Source: Batkoa obscura (taxonomy: Eukaryota; Entomophthoromycota; Entomophthoromycetes; Entomophthorales; Batkoaceae). From it: 43,378 nucleotides of DNA. The stretch spans positions 1 through 43,378 of the forward strand of contig JASVEC010000139.1 of the NCBI GenBank assembly GCA_030770535.1, given 5' to 3'. The notes beneath the pieces were generated by a model, which had not been told where the DNA came from, ran no database searches, and saw nothing but the letters and a program-made list of their open reading frames with translations. Both the position numbers and the translations under genes were made by a program. Each line of letters starts with the position of its first letter. Positions within the stretch are counted from its first letter, which is position 1. Positions 29,902 to 39,535 of this stretch are shown one piece after another.

Positions 29902-32365
29902 GGGGCTGTCCTAATTGGTTTCAGAATCTACTTAGAAATTAATCCAAATTTAAAATTCCAAGTTTGTGTTCAATATAACGGTTAAATCTAAAAAGCCTAA
30001 AATTAAATGTCTCTATTTAAAACTTATTTTAATTGTTTCCTTTTCTTAAATAGCTAATTTTCCTAACTATATATTTTATGTTAGTTCTGTTAGATATTTA
30101 ACAGATATATAATATATAACTATATGATTATATAATTATATAAATACATAATTATATAAACACAGTTATTTGACTTTATTTGACTTTATTTTTTGTTGAA
30201 ATAAAAATAAAATGCAAACTTTCATAACTAAACTTCGAAATGGAATTTTTGAAAACTTCAATACAATAGGGAGGAGTACACAATATAAACATTGTAATTC
30301 ATTTACATCAATTTTAAGAGCTACTTATAACAACCCAAGGTTCATGGAATTTTATAATAAAACAAAACAAAGAAAAGATATATTATCAAAGTTTACTATC
30401 GATAATAATAAACTTAATCAAGTAATGTATAAAATTAGTGCTTTAAGGGAAACAGGAAACAAAAGTCAGCAAGTAGCGTTATTATCAACTATAGCTTCAG
30501 TATATTCTTTTGATGAATGTAAGAGTTTTGGGTTTAATATAAATAGAAATCAATATGATTATTCAAAAACAAGTAATAATAATAAAATATCAACATTAAA
30601 ACCTATTATTAAAAATACAAAAAAAATTAAAGATGACCAAATTGAAACTATCATACAATATTTACTAAATGATTCAACTATTTCATCAAGATTTAATAAA
30701 AAAAATAACGATAGTAAATATTCATCAGATAATATATATATATTAAATAAAAGTAGAAGAATGATATATAGTAAATATTTGAATGATCTAAGAGATAAAG
30801 CAGTAGCCAGGTCAACGTTCTTTAAATATATACTAACTAATTTCAAAAATCCAGCAAGAAAAACGGATCTATGTAATATATGTACCCAGTATACAGTTAG
30901 AAAAAAGTTATTTGAAAATAAAATAAATACAGCAAAAAACAAAACAGAGATAGAAGAAATTTTCAACGAAGAAGAAAAATTATACAAATTACATAAATTC
31001 TGTGTTGATACTCAAAAAAACACATTTAATGAAACTATCAAAAAATTAAATAACAAAAGTTGTATAATAGTTTTAGATTTTAAACAAAATATGGAAATAG
31101 GGACAAGACCAGATTCAATAAATTTAGATCATTATAATAAACAAGCTATATCAGTATTAGGCTTTGGTGTATTATATTTAAAAGATGATAAAACAATAGG
31201 CAAAGTTTACTTTGATTATTTATCTGAAATATTGAATCATGATTCAGCATATGCAGGAGATTGTTTAATTGATTTAATCTCTACAGAGCTTCTATTTAAA
31301 AAGTTTACAAAAATTAATATATGGGCAGATACAGGAAATCATTTTAGATCCCAAGAGTTCTTACATTATATGTTTAAAGAAATTCATAAAATAAATAGTA
31401 GTTTGAATGTTAATCTTAATTTTTTTGCTGAGCATCATGGAAAAAGTATAGTTGATGGACATTTTGGAAACCTTTCAAAATGGAAAAGTAGTTTTGAAGC
31501 GTTAGGTAAAATAGAAGATATCGATCAATTAATTTCAAGATTTGAGGCTTTTATTTGTGAGCATAATAAAATTAATAACTCGACTGTTAATAATGGGAAA
31601 ACAGATATAATTTTTAAAAAGTATAAAAGAAACAAAAATACAAAAAGAATAATAGAGATGCAGGGCATTAAGAAGTATTTACATTTTATTAAACATAACA
31701 ATAAACTACATTGTTATCCAGTATCTGATACATCAAAAAAAAGCGATATAGTCCCAATTAAAGTTATAGAGTCTATAGAAAACAGAAAAATTAAAAGATC
31801 GATCCCAGCTTACCTTACGAAGATAACAGAGAATTTAAAAATTTCGATATTTACTAAGCAAGTAAGTAGTTTGTTGAATGATAGAAATAGATTGTTAAAT
31901 GTTAGGATTACTTAAGTTATTAATAGCTAAGTTAATAAATAGTCAAAGAACAAGTAACTGTAATAATATGTAAAAACTATTATTACTTGTACTATATAGG
32001 GATGGTCAATTATAGTTTTGGGGCTGACCACTCCCTCCCATGCAGCTATTTATTAACTTGGCAATATATTAATAATGTAATTATAACATTAAAGTAGTTT
32101 ATTTATTTGATAATAAATCTACGATGTTGGTTATAAAGCAGTTGATAATAAATATTTCTCAATTAAGCTTTATAAGAACATGTATTTAAGATCTAGTAGA
32201 AATTCAACTAACTTACAGTATGAGCTATAATATAATGGTTTAGAACTGTGTTTGGGTACTTTTGTTTTAATAAAAGATGTGATTTTATAGAATTTTAAGC
32301 GAAGTTTTTAAAATACAAATTTTTTTAAAATTGGATAAAATAATGAAACTAATTCAGACAACCCC
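29902..32365 (+). mobile_element. DNA transposon copy B, apparently complete
   Basis: 2464-bp element with terminal inverted repeats of about 22 bp: left GGGGCTGTCCTAATTGGTTT then CA, right (complement) GGGGTTGTCTGAATTAGTTT then CA, 18 of 22 matching. The 4-bp duplication is exact: ATAT at 29898-29901 and 32366-32369. It carries a single intronless gene (30212-31915) with about 310 bp of AT-rich leader and 450 bp of trailer. The trailer holds near-palindromic AAGTTAATAAATAG / CTATTTATTAACTT segments around 31930 and 32045. The 4-bp duplication and DDE-like blocks would fit a Sola-type element among named superfamilies, but I cannot confirm it. Confidence 0.94.
30212..31915 (+). CDS. DDE-type transposase (putative, 567 aa)
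   Basis: Single open frame from an ATG about 310 bp inside the left terminus. Residues 1-210 are basic and probably include the DNA-binding part. A zinc-ligand pattern follows: Cys221-x2-Cys224, then a charged helix (about 232-258), then His261-x2-Cys264. Three blocks look like an RNase-H-fold DDE core: Asp289 in IIVLDFKQN, Asp373 in IWADTGNHFRSQEF, and Asp415 in HHGKSIVDGHFG. The order of a CxxC...H zinc site, a hydrophobic-D-F strand, a WxD block and a HGKSxxDG block resembles a group of large eukaryotic transposases. The C-terminus (480-567) is Lys-rich. No defect is visible, so this copy may be active and could mobilise the MITEs. The catalytic assignment is inference from spacing. Confidence 0.85.
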   Translation: MQTFITKLRNGIFENFNTIGRSTQYKHCNSFTSILRATYNNPRFMEFYNKTKQRKDILSKFTIDNNKLNQVMYKISALRETGNKSQQVALLSTIASVYSFDECKSFGFNINRNQYDYSKTSNNNKISTLKPIIKNTKKIKDDQIETIIQYLLNDSTISSRFNKKNNDSKYSSDNIYILNKSRRMIYSKYLNDLRDKAVARSTFFKYILTNFKNPARKTDLCNICTQYTVRKKLFENKINTAKNKTEIEEIFNEEEKLYKLHKFCVDTQKNTFNETIKKLNNKSCIIVLDFKQNMEIGTRPDSINLDHYNKQAISVLGFGVLYLKDDKTIGKVYFDYLSEILNHDSAYAGDCLIDLISTELLFKKFTKINIWADTGNHFRSQEFLHYMFKEIHKINSSLNVNLNFFAEHHGKSIVDGHFGNLSKWKSSFEALGKIEDIDQLISRFEAFICEHNKINNSTVNNGKTDIIFKKYKRNKNTKRIIEMQGIKKYLHFIKHNNKLHCYPVSDTSKKSDIVPIKVIESIENRKIKRSIPAYLTKITENLKISIFTKQVSSLLNDRNRLLNVRIT

Positions 32366-32369
32366 ATAT

Positions 32370-33057
32370 ACTATTTTTATTAATTTAAATCTATCTTAAT
32401 TATACAAAATAAAACTTTTTGATTTGTAGCTAGTTGATTGAACAAAAACTACTTTTAACTCCAATTATTAAACACCAACTTTTATAATATTAAATTTAAA
32501 AAAACAAAAAAAGGTATAAATATTTAAAAAAAATTATAAATATAGTATTGTTACCTATACTAAAAAGAAAAATAAAGTTGGTATTTTATTTTAATATTAG
32601 ATTTTAATAATTGAATACCAAAGTTGTTTAGTTTGGTTTTTATAAAAGCTGAAAGAAACAAAATTCAAGAGTTTTTATACATAAGTAATCACTATGCTTA
32701 TGAAAAAAATGATACCATCATGTCTCTGCCTAAAAGGATAACGTTTGTTAAAGCTTATATTATTCTATTTAAACTAATGATAAAAAACTATATAGAAGAA
32801 GCTCCCAAAATAGTACAAAGTCTAAGATCAAACCTTCCATACGTGCAAGGCAAAACTTTCAGTGCTTTACTGATGCTTATTTTTATACTGCTATTGCTAT
32901 ATCAGCTTTAATATTTAAATTTATGTCTGATATTTCTTAAGCTATTGAGGAGTTGAATTTAATTGGTTCTATTTTAAAGATAAAGAATTTTGGCATTAAT
33001 TCCATAAATCACATAATTTGTAAAGAACTCTCTTCTAAATCAATGTCACTTTAAAAA
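32370..33057. other. Intergenic stretch with a doubtful short frame
   Basis: AT-rich. A plus-strand frame at 32624-32911 has no ATG at its start (first in-frame ATG is about 32720, giving 64 codons) and ends in a hydrophobic run LLMLIFILLLLYQL. It could be a relic or chance; I do not call it a gene. The last ~150 bp are the upstream region of the gene at 33058. Confidence 0.4.
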
Positions 33058-34400
33058 ATGAGTATAAATCAAAACATCCTCATTACTGCATTAATAAGTT
33101 CCATTGCCACTGGTTGTTTAATTTTAGGAGTCCAAAGTCTAATTAATAAAAAATCGAATGCATCAACCAATTTCAAGCAACTAAAGCAGGATTTTAAAAA
33201 ACAAAATGATGAGGAGCTCATCAAAGAACAATTATCCCGAAATACCGCCTTTTTCGGAGAAGCTAGTATAAACAAATTAAAGAACAGCTTTGTCATAATC
33301 ATTGGTGTTGGTGGTGTAGGTTCTTGGGCATTCAATATGTTGTTAAGAGCGGGTGTAGGGAAGATTCGGATTATTGATTTTGATTTGATTACTTTATCCT
33401 CTTTAAACCGACATGCTACTGCTACTAGAAAACAAGTAGGTATTTCAAAAGTTCAAGCATTGAAGGACTTTGCAACTGAATTGATGCCTAATACTCAAAT
33501 AGAAATTATTAATAGAATGTTTGAGGGTAAAATTGCTTCGGAATTGTTATATGGTAGGTGGTTTTTTTAATAGTGAAAGAAGTGGTTTATTGGTGTAAAA
33601 TAATTTATTAGGAAAGCCAGATTTTGTGTTGGATTGTATTGATAATATTGATACCAAAGTAGAATTATTAAAATATTGTTACGAAAATGAAATAAAGGTA
33701 ATAGATTATACTGTAGTTTATATACTTTAATTGAGTTATAATTCTTTTTATAGGTTATATCCTCTATGGGAGCAGGTGCTAAAAGCGATCCAACTCGAAT
33801 TCATATTTCGGATATTTCTAATACTTTTGGTAATTATTTAATATATTAATGAATTATATAAATTAACGATTTTTACTTTATATTATATTTTTTATAATAG
33901 AGGATCCATTAGCTAGATCCGTTCGACGTAAATTAAAATTGAATGGTATACTAAAAGGAATAACCACTATTTATTCAAGTGAAAAACCAGGCCAAGTCAA
34001 ATTATTACCTTTAGGTAAATTAATAATTATTATTATAATAGTGATGATAACGATAATAATATAATTAGATGAAGAAAAAGTAACAAAAGCGGATGAATAT
34101 GCAATCTTACCACAATTTCGATCTCGTATATTACCTGTATTAGGTAAGTTAATAAAACCCACTATTATTTTGTTTTATCTAATAGAATACTGATTTAATA
34201 TATAACTTAGGTACATTACCAGCTATGTTTGGTATGACCATGGCCAGTTATATTTTATGTCAATTAGCTGATTATCCAATGGAGCCATTATCAATTAAAT
34301 CTCGAACTGGATTATATAATAATTTATTAAGAGATTTACAAGTCAGAGAAAAAAAGATATATTTTAATGAGTAAGTATTTATTTATTTATTTATTTATTT

Positions 34401-34445
<45 letters not shown>

Positions 34446-34735
34446 ATAGAGAACCATTAGGCTTAAATAAAGAAGAAATTGGGTTTTTATTAGAAGAAAT
34501 TTATAATGGGAAGTGTGCCTTAACAGAAAACAATGATAAATTAGCTATTGTTAGATTAGATAAAGACCTTCCATCGAAATTAAACAATTTAATTATTTTG
34601 GAGCGTAAACAAGCTCTGAAATATGATTTATTAGAAGGGAATAATGAAGAGTTCTTTGGAAATAGACTAAAATTTATTAAAGATCGATTGAAATTATGTG
34701 GAGAGATATTAAAGCTTAAGGTCCAAGAGTTCTAA
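33058..34735 (+). CDS. TCD1: tRNA threonylcarbamoyladenosine dehydratase (TcdA/Tcd1 family), 7 exons
   Basis: ATP-dependent enzyme that cyclises the t6A base at position 37 of ANN-decoding tRNAs (ct6A). The fungal enzymes sit at the mitochondrial outer membrane. Exons: 33058-33553, 33612-33697, 33754-33829, 33901-34014, 34069-34143, 34211-34370, 34450-34735. Introns are 54-79 bp and all begin GTA and end TAG. The joined frame is 430 aa, close to yeast Tcd1/Tcd2. An N-terminal membrane anchor spans about 8-25. The E1-like nucleotide site GVGGVGSW (83-90) is followed by IIDFD (Asp107), LNRHATAT and GISK (Lys131). Then come LDCIDNIDTK, VISSMGAGAKSDPT and EDPLARSVRRKLK. Two fungal paralogues exist and I cannot tell which this is. 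ATTT repeats fill most of intron 6. Confidence 0.94.
34376..34443 (+). repeat. (ATTT)n microsatellite inside an intron
   Basis: About 16 units of TTTA/ATTT with one shortened unit near 34409, filling nearly all of intron 6 (34371-34449) of the dehydratase gene. Splice donor GTAAGT and acceptor AATAG flank it directly, so its length sets the intron length. Confidence 0.95.
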
Positions 34736-35098
34736 CAAGATAAGATTGAGTTCTAGAAATAATAAAGTGAGTTATAGATAGTATATTTGTATATTAATGT
34801 TATAATTTTTAGTTAATTTTAAAAACAATAAGAGCATATGATTAATCCATTAAACTAACTTAACTTCTAAAAACAGTCCATAGAAATCTAGTAAGTTTTT
34901 ATAAAAGATTATTGATAAATTTATAATATACAAATTCAATAATTTAAATTTTTAATTACAACAAAAGAAGTAATTTATTCAATTAACATTATTGCTGACA
35001 ATTTATTTTATTTGGGATAATATCTTAATAACTTAAGTTTACTTGCTTTATACTTAGTTTGTCAACTAAAATATACAAGCTTTTATGATCTAAGATAT
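34736..35098. other. Gene-free spacer
   Basis: 3' flank of the dehydratase gene; AT-rich. No gene or repeat recognised before MITE copy 12. Confidence 0.5.
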
Positions 35099-35194
35099 GG
35101 CGATGTTTTTTTTATTTCGCTACTTTTCCATTTTTAAGCGCTATCTAAGTAGAAAAAGTGATAGTAAAATTCTTAAACACAAAAACACATCCCC
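35099..35194 (-). mobile_element. MITE copy 12
   Basis: 96 bp, GGCGATGTTTTTTTTATTTC at the left and CACATCCCC at the right, with an exact ATAT duplication (35095-35098, 35195-35198). Confidence 0.93.
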
Positions 35195-35345
35195 ATATTA
35201 ATATTCATTTTAATTCTGTTAACTAATCATTACTTAGTAAATTAAAAAAAGCGATATTATTAATACTGATAGTTAAAAACGGGTATTTGAAAATAAAAGT
35301 GAAAAACAATATAAGACACAATCCATTTATTGAATTTAATATCAT

Positions 35346-35443
35346 AGGGATGTATTTTTTTGTTTAAAAATTTTATTAATAATCTTTCCACTCAAATAGT
35401 ACTTAAAAAATATAAAAATAATGAAATCAGAAAAAATATCCCC
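35346..35443 (+). mobile_element. MITE copy 13
   Basis: 98 bp, AGGGATGTATTTTTTTG at the left and AATATCCCC at the right. Flanks TCAT and ATGT do not match, so the duplication has decayed. Confidence 0.88.
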
Positions 35444-35472
35444 ATGTTTTCAAGTGATTTACAAAAATAAGA

Positions 35473-35694
35473 TTAATCATTTTTAAACTGTAATTGATTA
35501 TAAATATCCAATATTACAATTTTATATAAAACTCCTGGACTGAAAGCTGTATAAGCATTTATAAGATTAGATAGATGAGGACCATTACGGAAAATAGCAC
35601 CATTTATATGTTTAAATTGTAAATATAATATGATATTGTTACTATCATAAATAAAACTTTCATCCTCATATACTATTAATAAAATTTTATTCAA
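35473..35694 (-). other. Short unrecognised frame (73 codons)
   Basis: Open from an ATG at 35694. The peptide begins MNKILLIVYEDESFIYDSNN and contains GAIFRNGPHLSNLINAYTAF, less repetitive than chance frames here and with ordinary amino-acid use. It lies between two MITEs. It may be an exon or a remnant of a small protein. No family recognised, and splice sites do not obviously extend it. Confidence 0.35.
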
Positions 35695-35954
35695 TTCATT
35701 ATTAATAATTAATCAACAACACGTTAATTTTGATATTTGATCTTGAATTTAAATATAACTTAAACTTGTATGTTTGAATTTAATACTCTTTCTAAATAAT
35801 AATTTAGCTAACTTAATTTATAGTAATTATTGTGTAGTTGAATAATACTTTATGTTTTAATAACAATACTTTCAACTATATGGATTAAAATGAACTCCAT
35901 CTTCTTTATTGATTAAATCATAAAAAGTTAGCATTTGTAATTTTTTTAATACGA

Positions 35955-36049
35955 GGGGATGTTTTTTTTGATTTCATTACTTTTTTATTTTTAAGCATTA
36001 TTTGAGTAGAAAAACTGTTAGTAAAGTCTTAAATAAAAAATACAGCTCC
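35955..36049 (-). mobile_element. MITE copy 14
   Basis: GGGGATGTTTTTTTTGATTT at the left, ATACAGCTCC at the right. Flanks ACGA and ACAT share only the first two bases. Confidence 0.88.
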
Positions 36050-36089
36050 ACATGTTAAGCATCAAATTAGAGTAGTTTTCAAATACATT

Positions 36090-36395
36090 TGATAAAGAAT
36101 TATCAATCAGTTTACAAATATCATTACCTTTTTCTATAGTATTTAAAAATAGTCCTTATTTAAAAGGTGAACATGGTAGATTTCTACTACCTACTATTAG
36201 AAATGTTTTATCATTCTATTGTTATTAATTATAGTATTATGTATTGTTTAGTAATTTAAATTTCGTTCAACTAATTAATAACTCAATATTTGGTAAAATA
36301 ATCTCAGGTAGCCAAAATGAATCCCTTAAATTTTGATATGAACGTATTCAATCTCTTAATAATACCTACGCTAAATTACCATGTTAAGCAATTAC
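36090..36395 (+). pseudogene. Broken coding-like remnant, unknown family
   Basis: A plus-strand frame reads FDKELSISLQISLPFSIVF, then NSPYLKGEHGRFLLPTIRN to a stop near 36228. A further piece (GKIISGSQNESLKF, a TGA, then YERIQSLNNTYAKLP) follows at about 36293-36388. The composition looks protein-coding, but stops interrupt it. It is immediately downstream of a MITE and convergent with the gene at 36534. Confidence 0.35.
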
Positions 36396-36533
36396 AATAT
36401 TATTACTGAAATAAATGGAATTTGGATTCTTACTATATTATCTATTAAACTATCTTGAACTCAATCATAATTTTGAAAAATAAGCAAATTAACTAATAAT
36501 TAATAGCTATATATTTATAGAACACATAAAACT

Positions 36534-37514
36534 TTATCTTCTTGGTGATCTAGATCTAGATCTTGGAGAATAACGACGATAACGACGAACATTTTGACGT
36601 CTATAAGATCTACCCCTATCGGATTCAGAACCGGATCGAATATCTCTATCACTTAAATCTCTGTCCTTAACCTCCCTATCACTCAACTCCAAATCTTTAT
36701 AATCTCTATCACTGATCTCATTCTCTTTATGACCTCGGTGAAAATCTCGATCTCTATAATTATTACGACCATTATAATCACGACGTCGATTACGCATACG
36801 TTCTCTATCATCGTACCTTCCACCAGTAAGCATTCGACTACCCTGTTTATTTTCTCGAGTTTCTTCTTCTTCACTACCTTTAATAAACGCAAAACTAGCT
36901 TTTAAGTTTTTATTTAAATACATTTGATTATCAACTCCATCCACGGCTGATTTGGCTTCTTCATAGGTATCATATTCAATTAGAGCATATCCCTAAATAA
37001 AATAAGATCGTCAATCAGCTTTTTTTAAAAGATAGAAATGGATAGAAAATAAACAAAAACTTACTTTAACATAACCTGAGTTACGGTCTAAATTTAAGTG
37101 TAAATTCTTAACATTACCAAATTCAGAAAATTTATCCAAAACATCTTCTTCTGCTGCTTCATAATGAAACCCAGTCACAAATATGGTCCATCCTTCAATT
37201 GCTAGTTTATATTATTAAAAATTTTGAATTTTTTGATTATTTTTATTATTAAAAATTGATTCTACTTACAACGTATAAACTCCTTTCCAACTTCATCCGA
37301 GTGTAGCTGTCCTAAATTTGATTCTATAATATTGACTCAATTATTTTTTTTGCATTGATAAAATTCACAAATCCAAAGCTTACCATGTCCATTATCTAAT
37401 TTTTTAAATCCACGACCTTTGCGTATAACTAAAAACAAAAATTGTTTAACTATATATTTAATCGGCTTTAAAATAGATACACTTACCCGCTGGTGCATCT
37501 CCCATATCGGACAT
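36534..37514 (-). CDS. RBM8A: Y14/RBM8A-like exon junction complex RNA-binding protein, 5 exons
   Basis: Y14 pairs with Mago in the exon junction complex, deposited on spliced mRNA in the nucleus. Exons on the minus strand: 37514-37487, 37428-37384, 37323-37270, 37201-37065, 36992-36534. Introns are 58-72 bp with GTAAG donors. The joined frame is 240 aa. RKGRGF sits near 12-17, as in Y14. The RRM begins SIEGW (43-47) with RNP2 IFVTGF (49-54), the family-typical [19 protein letters not shown] (77-95) containing RNP1, and [10 protein letters not shown]. After the RRM a ~110-residue low-complexity tail holds RD and SDRD repeats ([18 protein letters not shown]) and ends in [11 protein letters not shown]. 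Animal Y14 is about 174 aa, so the tail is long. The RRM is otherwise close to canonical, and the identification is firm. Confidence 0.95.
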
Positions 37515-37822
37515 AGTTGAAATATTAATAAATCTTAAAAAAAATAAGATGACTTTAAGAATTCAATTTGGTAAACTATCATTATCACAATTTCAGTTCT
37601 CTTCTGATTGGTTCAAAAACTAATCTCATTTGATTGCAACTTTTGCTGAAAATGAATTTTTTCACTACTTAAAAATCAAATTTGAAATAAGCAATTTAGT
37701 TCATTTTATTTCTATAATTACTCATAATGTAACTAGATCTATTTTTATAGCACAACCCGCGAGAGTAACTGTAACTACAATCAATTTTTCAAAAATTGAT
37801 CTAGTTAGCAAAAAAAACAAAT

Positions 37823-37919
37823 GGGGTTATGTTTTTGTGTTTAAGAATTTTACTAACAACCTTTCCACTCAAATAGCGCTTAAAAGATAGAAAAAGTGAT
37901 GAAGTCAAAAAACACTCCC
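37823..37919 (+). mobile_element. MITE copy 15, upstream of the Y14 gene
   Basis: 97 bp, GGGGTTATGTTTTTGTGTTT at the left and AACACTCCC at the right, with an exact AAAT duplication (37819-37822, 37920-37923). It sits about 310 bp before the Y14 start codon. Confidence 0.93.
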
Positions 37920-38259
37920 AAATTGTATTAAAAAACATCACTGATTAAACCGACAGCCAAATAACGCTTTTCAATATAGTGTTAGTTTTTAATTTTCTGA
38001 ACACCTTTTCAAACCAAAAAAGTATACAATGTTTTGTTGTTCTTAATTGTAAAATAGAGTCAATTAATTTATAGTGAAAGTAAAAAACTTTAGATAGAAA
38101 AGAACTCTTTATTAAAATTTTAAAAAGCAAACTACTATTTAGCCTACAGCCTACTTTGCACAAATTAAAAAGTCAGATTACTTAGAAATCGCCTTATAAT
38201 ATTAAACCTATCAAAAATTACAATGAGTATAATAGTTTATCAATTTCAATACAGACTAT

Positions 38260-38354
38260 GGGAGTGCTTTTGTGACTTCATCATTTTTTCCATTTTTAAG
38301 CACCATTTGTGGAAAATTTGTTAATAAAACTCTTGAACACAAAAACACATCTCT
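38260..38354 (-). mobile_element. MITE copy 16, upstream of tRNA-Asn
   Basis: GGGAGTGCTTTTGTGACTTC at the left, AACACATCTCT at the right. Flanks CTAT and TTAT differ by one base. It ends 72 bp before the tRNA gene. Confidence 0.87.
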
Positions 38355-38426
38355 TTATGAAACCCAAGAAAATTGGTAAATATCAGCTAATTATATATAC
38401 TTGCACATTACTAAGATAAATAGTAA

Positions 38427-38500
38427 GCTCGTATGGCGCAATTGGCTAGCGCGTTCGACTGTTAATCGAGAGGTTGCTGGTTCGATCCCAGCTATGAGCG
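38427..38500 (+). tRNA. trnN-GUU: tRNA-Asn (anticodon GTT)
   Basis: 74-nt cloverleaf without intron. Acceptor GCTCGTA pairs with TATGAGC (one G-T), discriminator G. D-arm with GGCGCAATTGGCTAGCGC. Anticodon stem TTCGA/TCGAG around loop CTGTTAA, giving GTT. T-arm GCTGG-TTCGATC-CCAGC. Both internal promoter boxes are intact. Confidence 0.96.
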
Positions 38501-38849
38501 TCACTAAATGTAGTTGCTATTATTTTAAAAATGTTTTGTTAAATGTAAACTTTAAAACGGTAAAAGTCTGCTGAATTTGCTATTATTTAAATTCAGCTAT
38601 AAATCAAAAACGTTCAATTGCAAGCTATTTTGATGCTTTTTAATAAAGTCTTTTACAAAAATACTTAATAAATCAAATAAATAGTAATACACATTTTAGT
38701 TATAATATTTTTTATAAAATGTGAAGCAATTCAACTGAAAATAAGCAAAAAACTATTGAATCCGACTGGAAAACCCTGCAATTATAAATATTCAATAAAA
38801 TTTTGCTTGTAATGAATAGCAGCCATTAAACTGCACAACAAAAATTATA
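38501..38849. other. Spacer between two tRNA genes
   Basis: AT-rich; a T-rich Pol III stop context follows tRNA-Asn. No gene found. Confidence 0.5.
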
Positions 38850-38932
38850 TGATCAGGATGGGATTCGAACCCACGCCTCCGAAGAGACCGCGGCCTTAAC
38901 ACGGCGCCTTAGACCAACTCGGCCACCTGATC
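38850..38932 (-). tRNA. trnL-AAG: tRNA-Leu (anticodon AAG)
   Basis: 83-nt class II tRNA without intron. Acceptor GATCAGG pairs perfectly with CCTGATC, discriminator A (at 38850), as required for Leu. Anticodon stem CCGTG/CGCGG around loop TTAAGGC, giving AAG. A long variable arm TCTCTTCGGAGG and a T-arm GTGGG-TTCGAAT-CCCAT follow. Confidence 0.95.
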
Positions 38933-39535
38933 CTTTTATCTATTTAATAAAATAATACTATATTATTGATTTTGTTTTTAATCAAATTATTAAATCTTAT
39001 TAAAGCTAGTATCTTTTATATTTGAGATAGTTTAAATGTATTTTATATAATACGTGCTTTTTCAAAAGTTTTAATACAATAGAATAAATTCTAAGTATAA
39101 GTTTATATTTAAAGTTTGAAGTTTATTATTATTCATCCAAGTGGTTGTAATATTTATTGTCAAGTCACTAACATTATTTAAAAGAACTCATAAGGATCAA
39201 TAATTTTAATAAACTAAAAAATATCCTTATATTGTGAATCATTTTAACTAAATTTACTTCTATATCATTTGTTTCAGTATATAGGTCTAATATGACAACT
39301 CCATATTGAATTAAAGGTTGTTAAATTAATAGTAAATTAATTATTTTAATTGGTTATTCATATTTCAAAATTCAATAACTTCCAAATCCAAAAAATTAAG
39401 CATATAATATGAAACTCCACTTGAGTTCATTGTTGTTACATTTTGTTCATATTATTTAATTTGAATAGCTGCCATAATAGTATTATTTAAGAATTATAGT
39501 TCAAAGCTTCGGAACCTTTTGATAAAATAGCATAT
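38933..39535. other. Gene-free AT-rich spacer
   Basis: No gene, RNA or repeat recognised up to MITE copy 17. Confidence 0.5.

Noticed and set aside
32624-32911. Possible small membrane protein upstream of the dehydratase
   Set aside because: The frame has no ATG at its start, no homologue in the window and no recognised domain; kept only as a note on the spacer.
33069-33335. Minus-strand frame inside the dehydratase gene
   Set aside because: It is antisense to exon 1 of a well-supported gene.
36683-36892. Second frame in the RS/RD-rich exon of Y14
   Set aside because: It is a shifted reading of the low-complexity tail; the spliced RRM frame is the real one.
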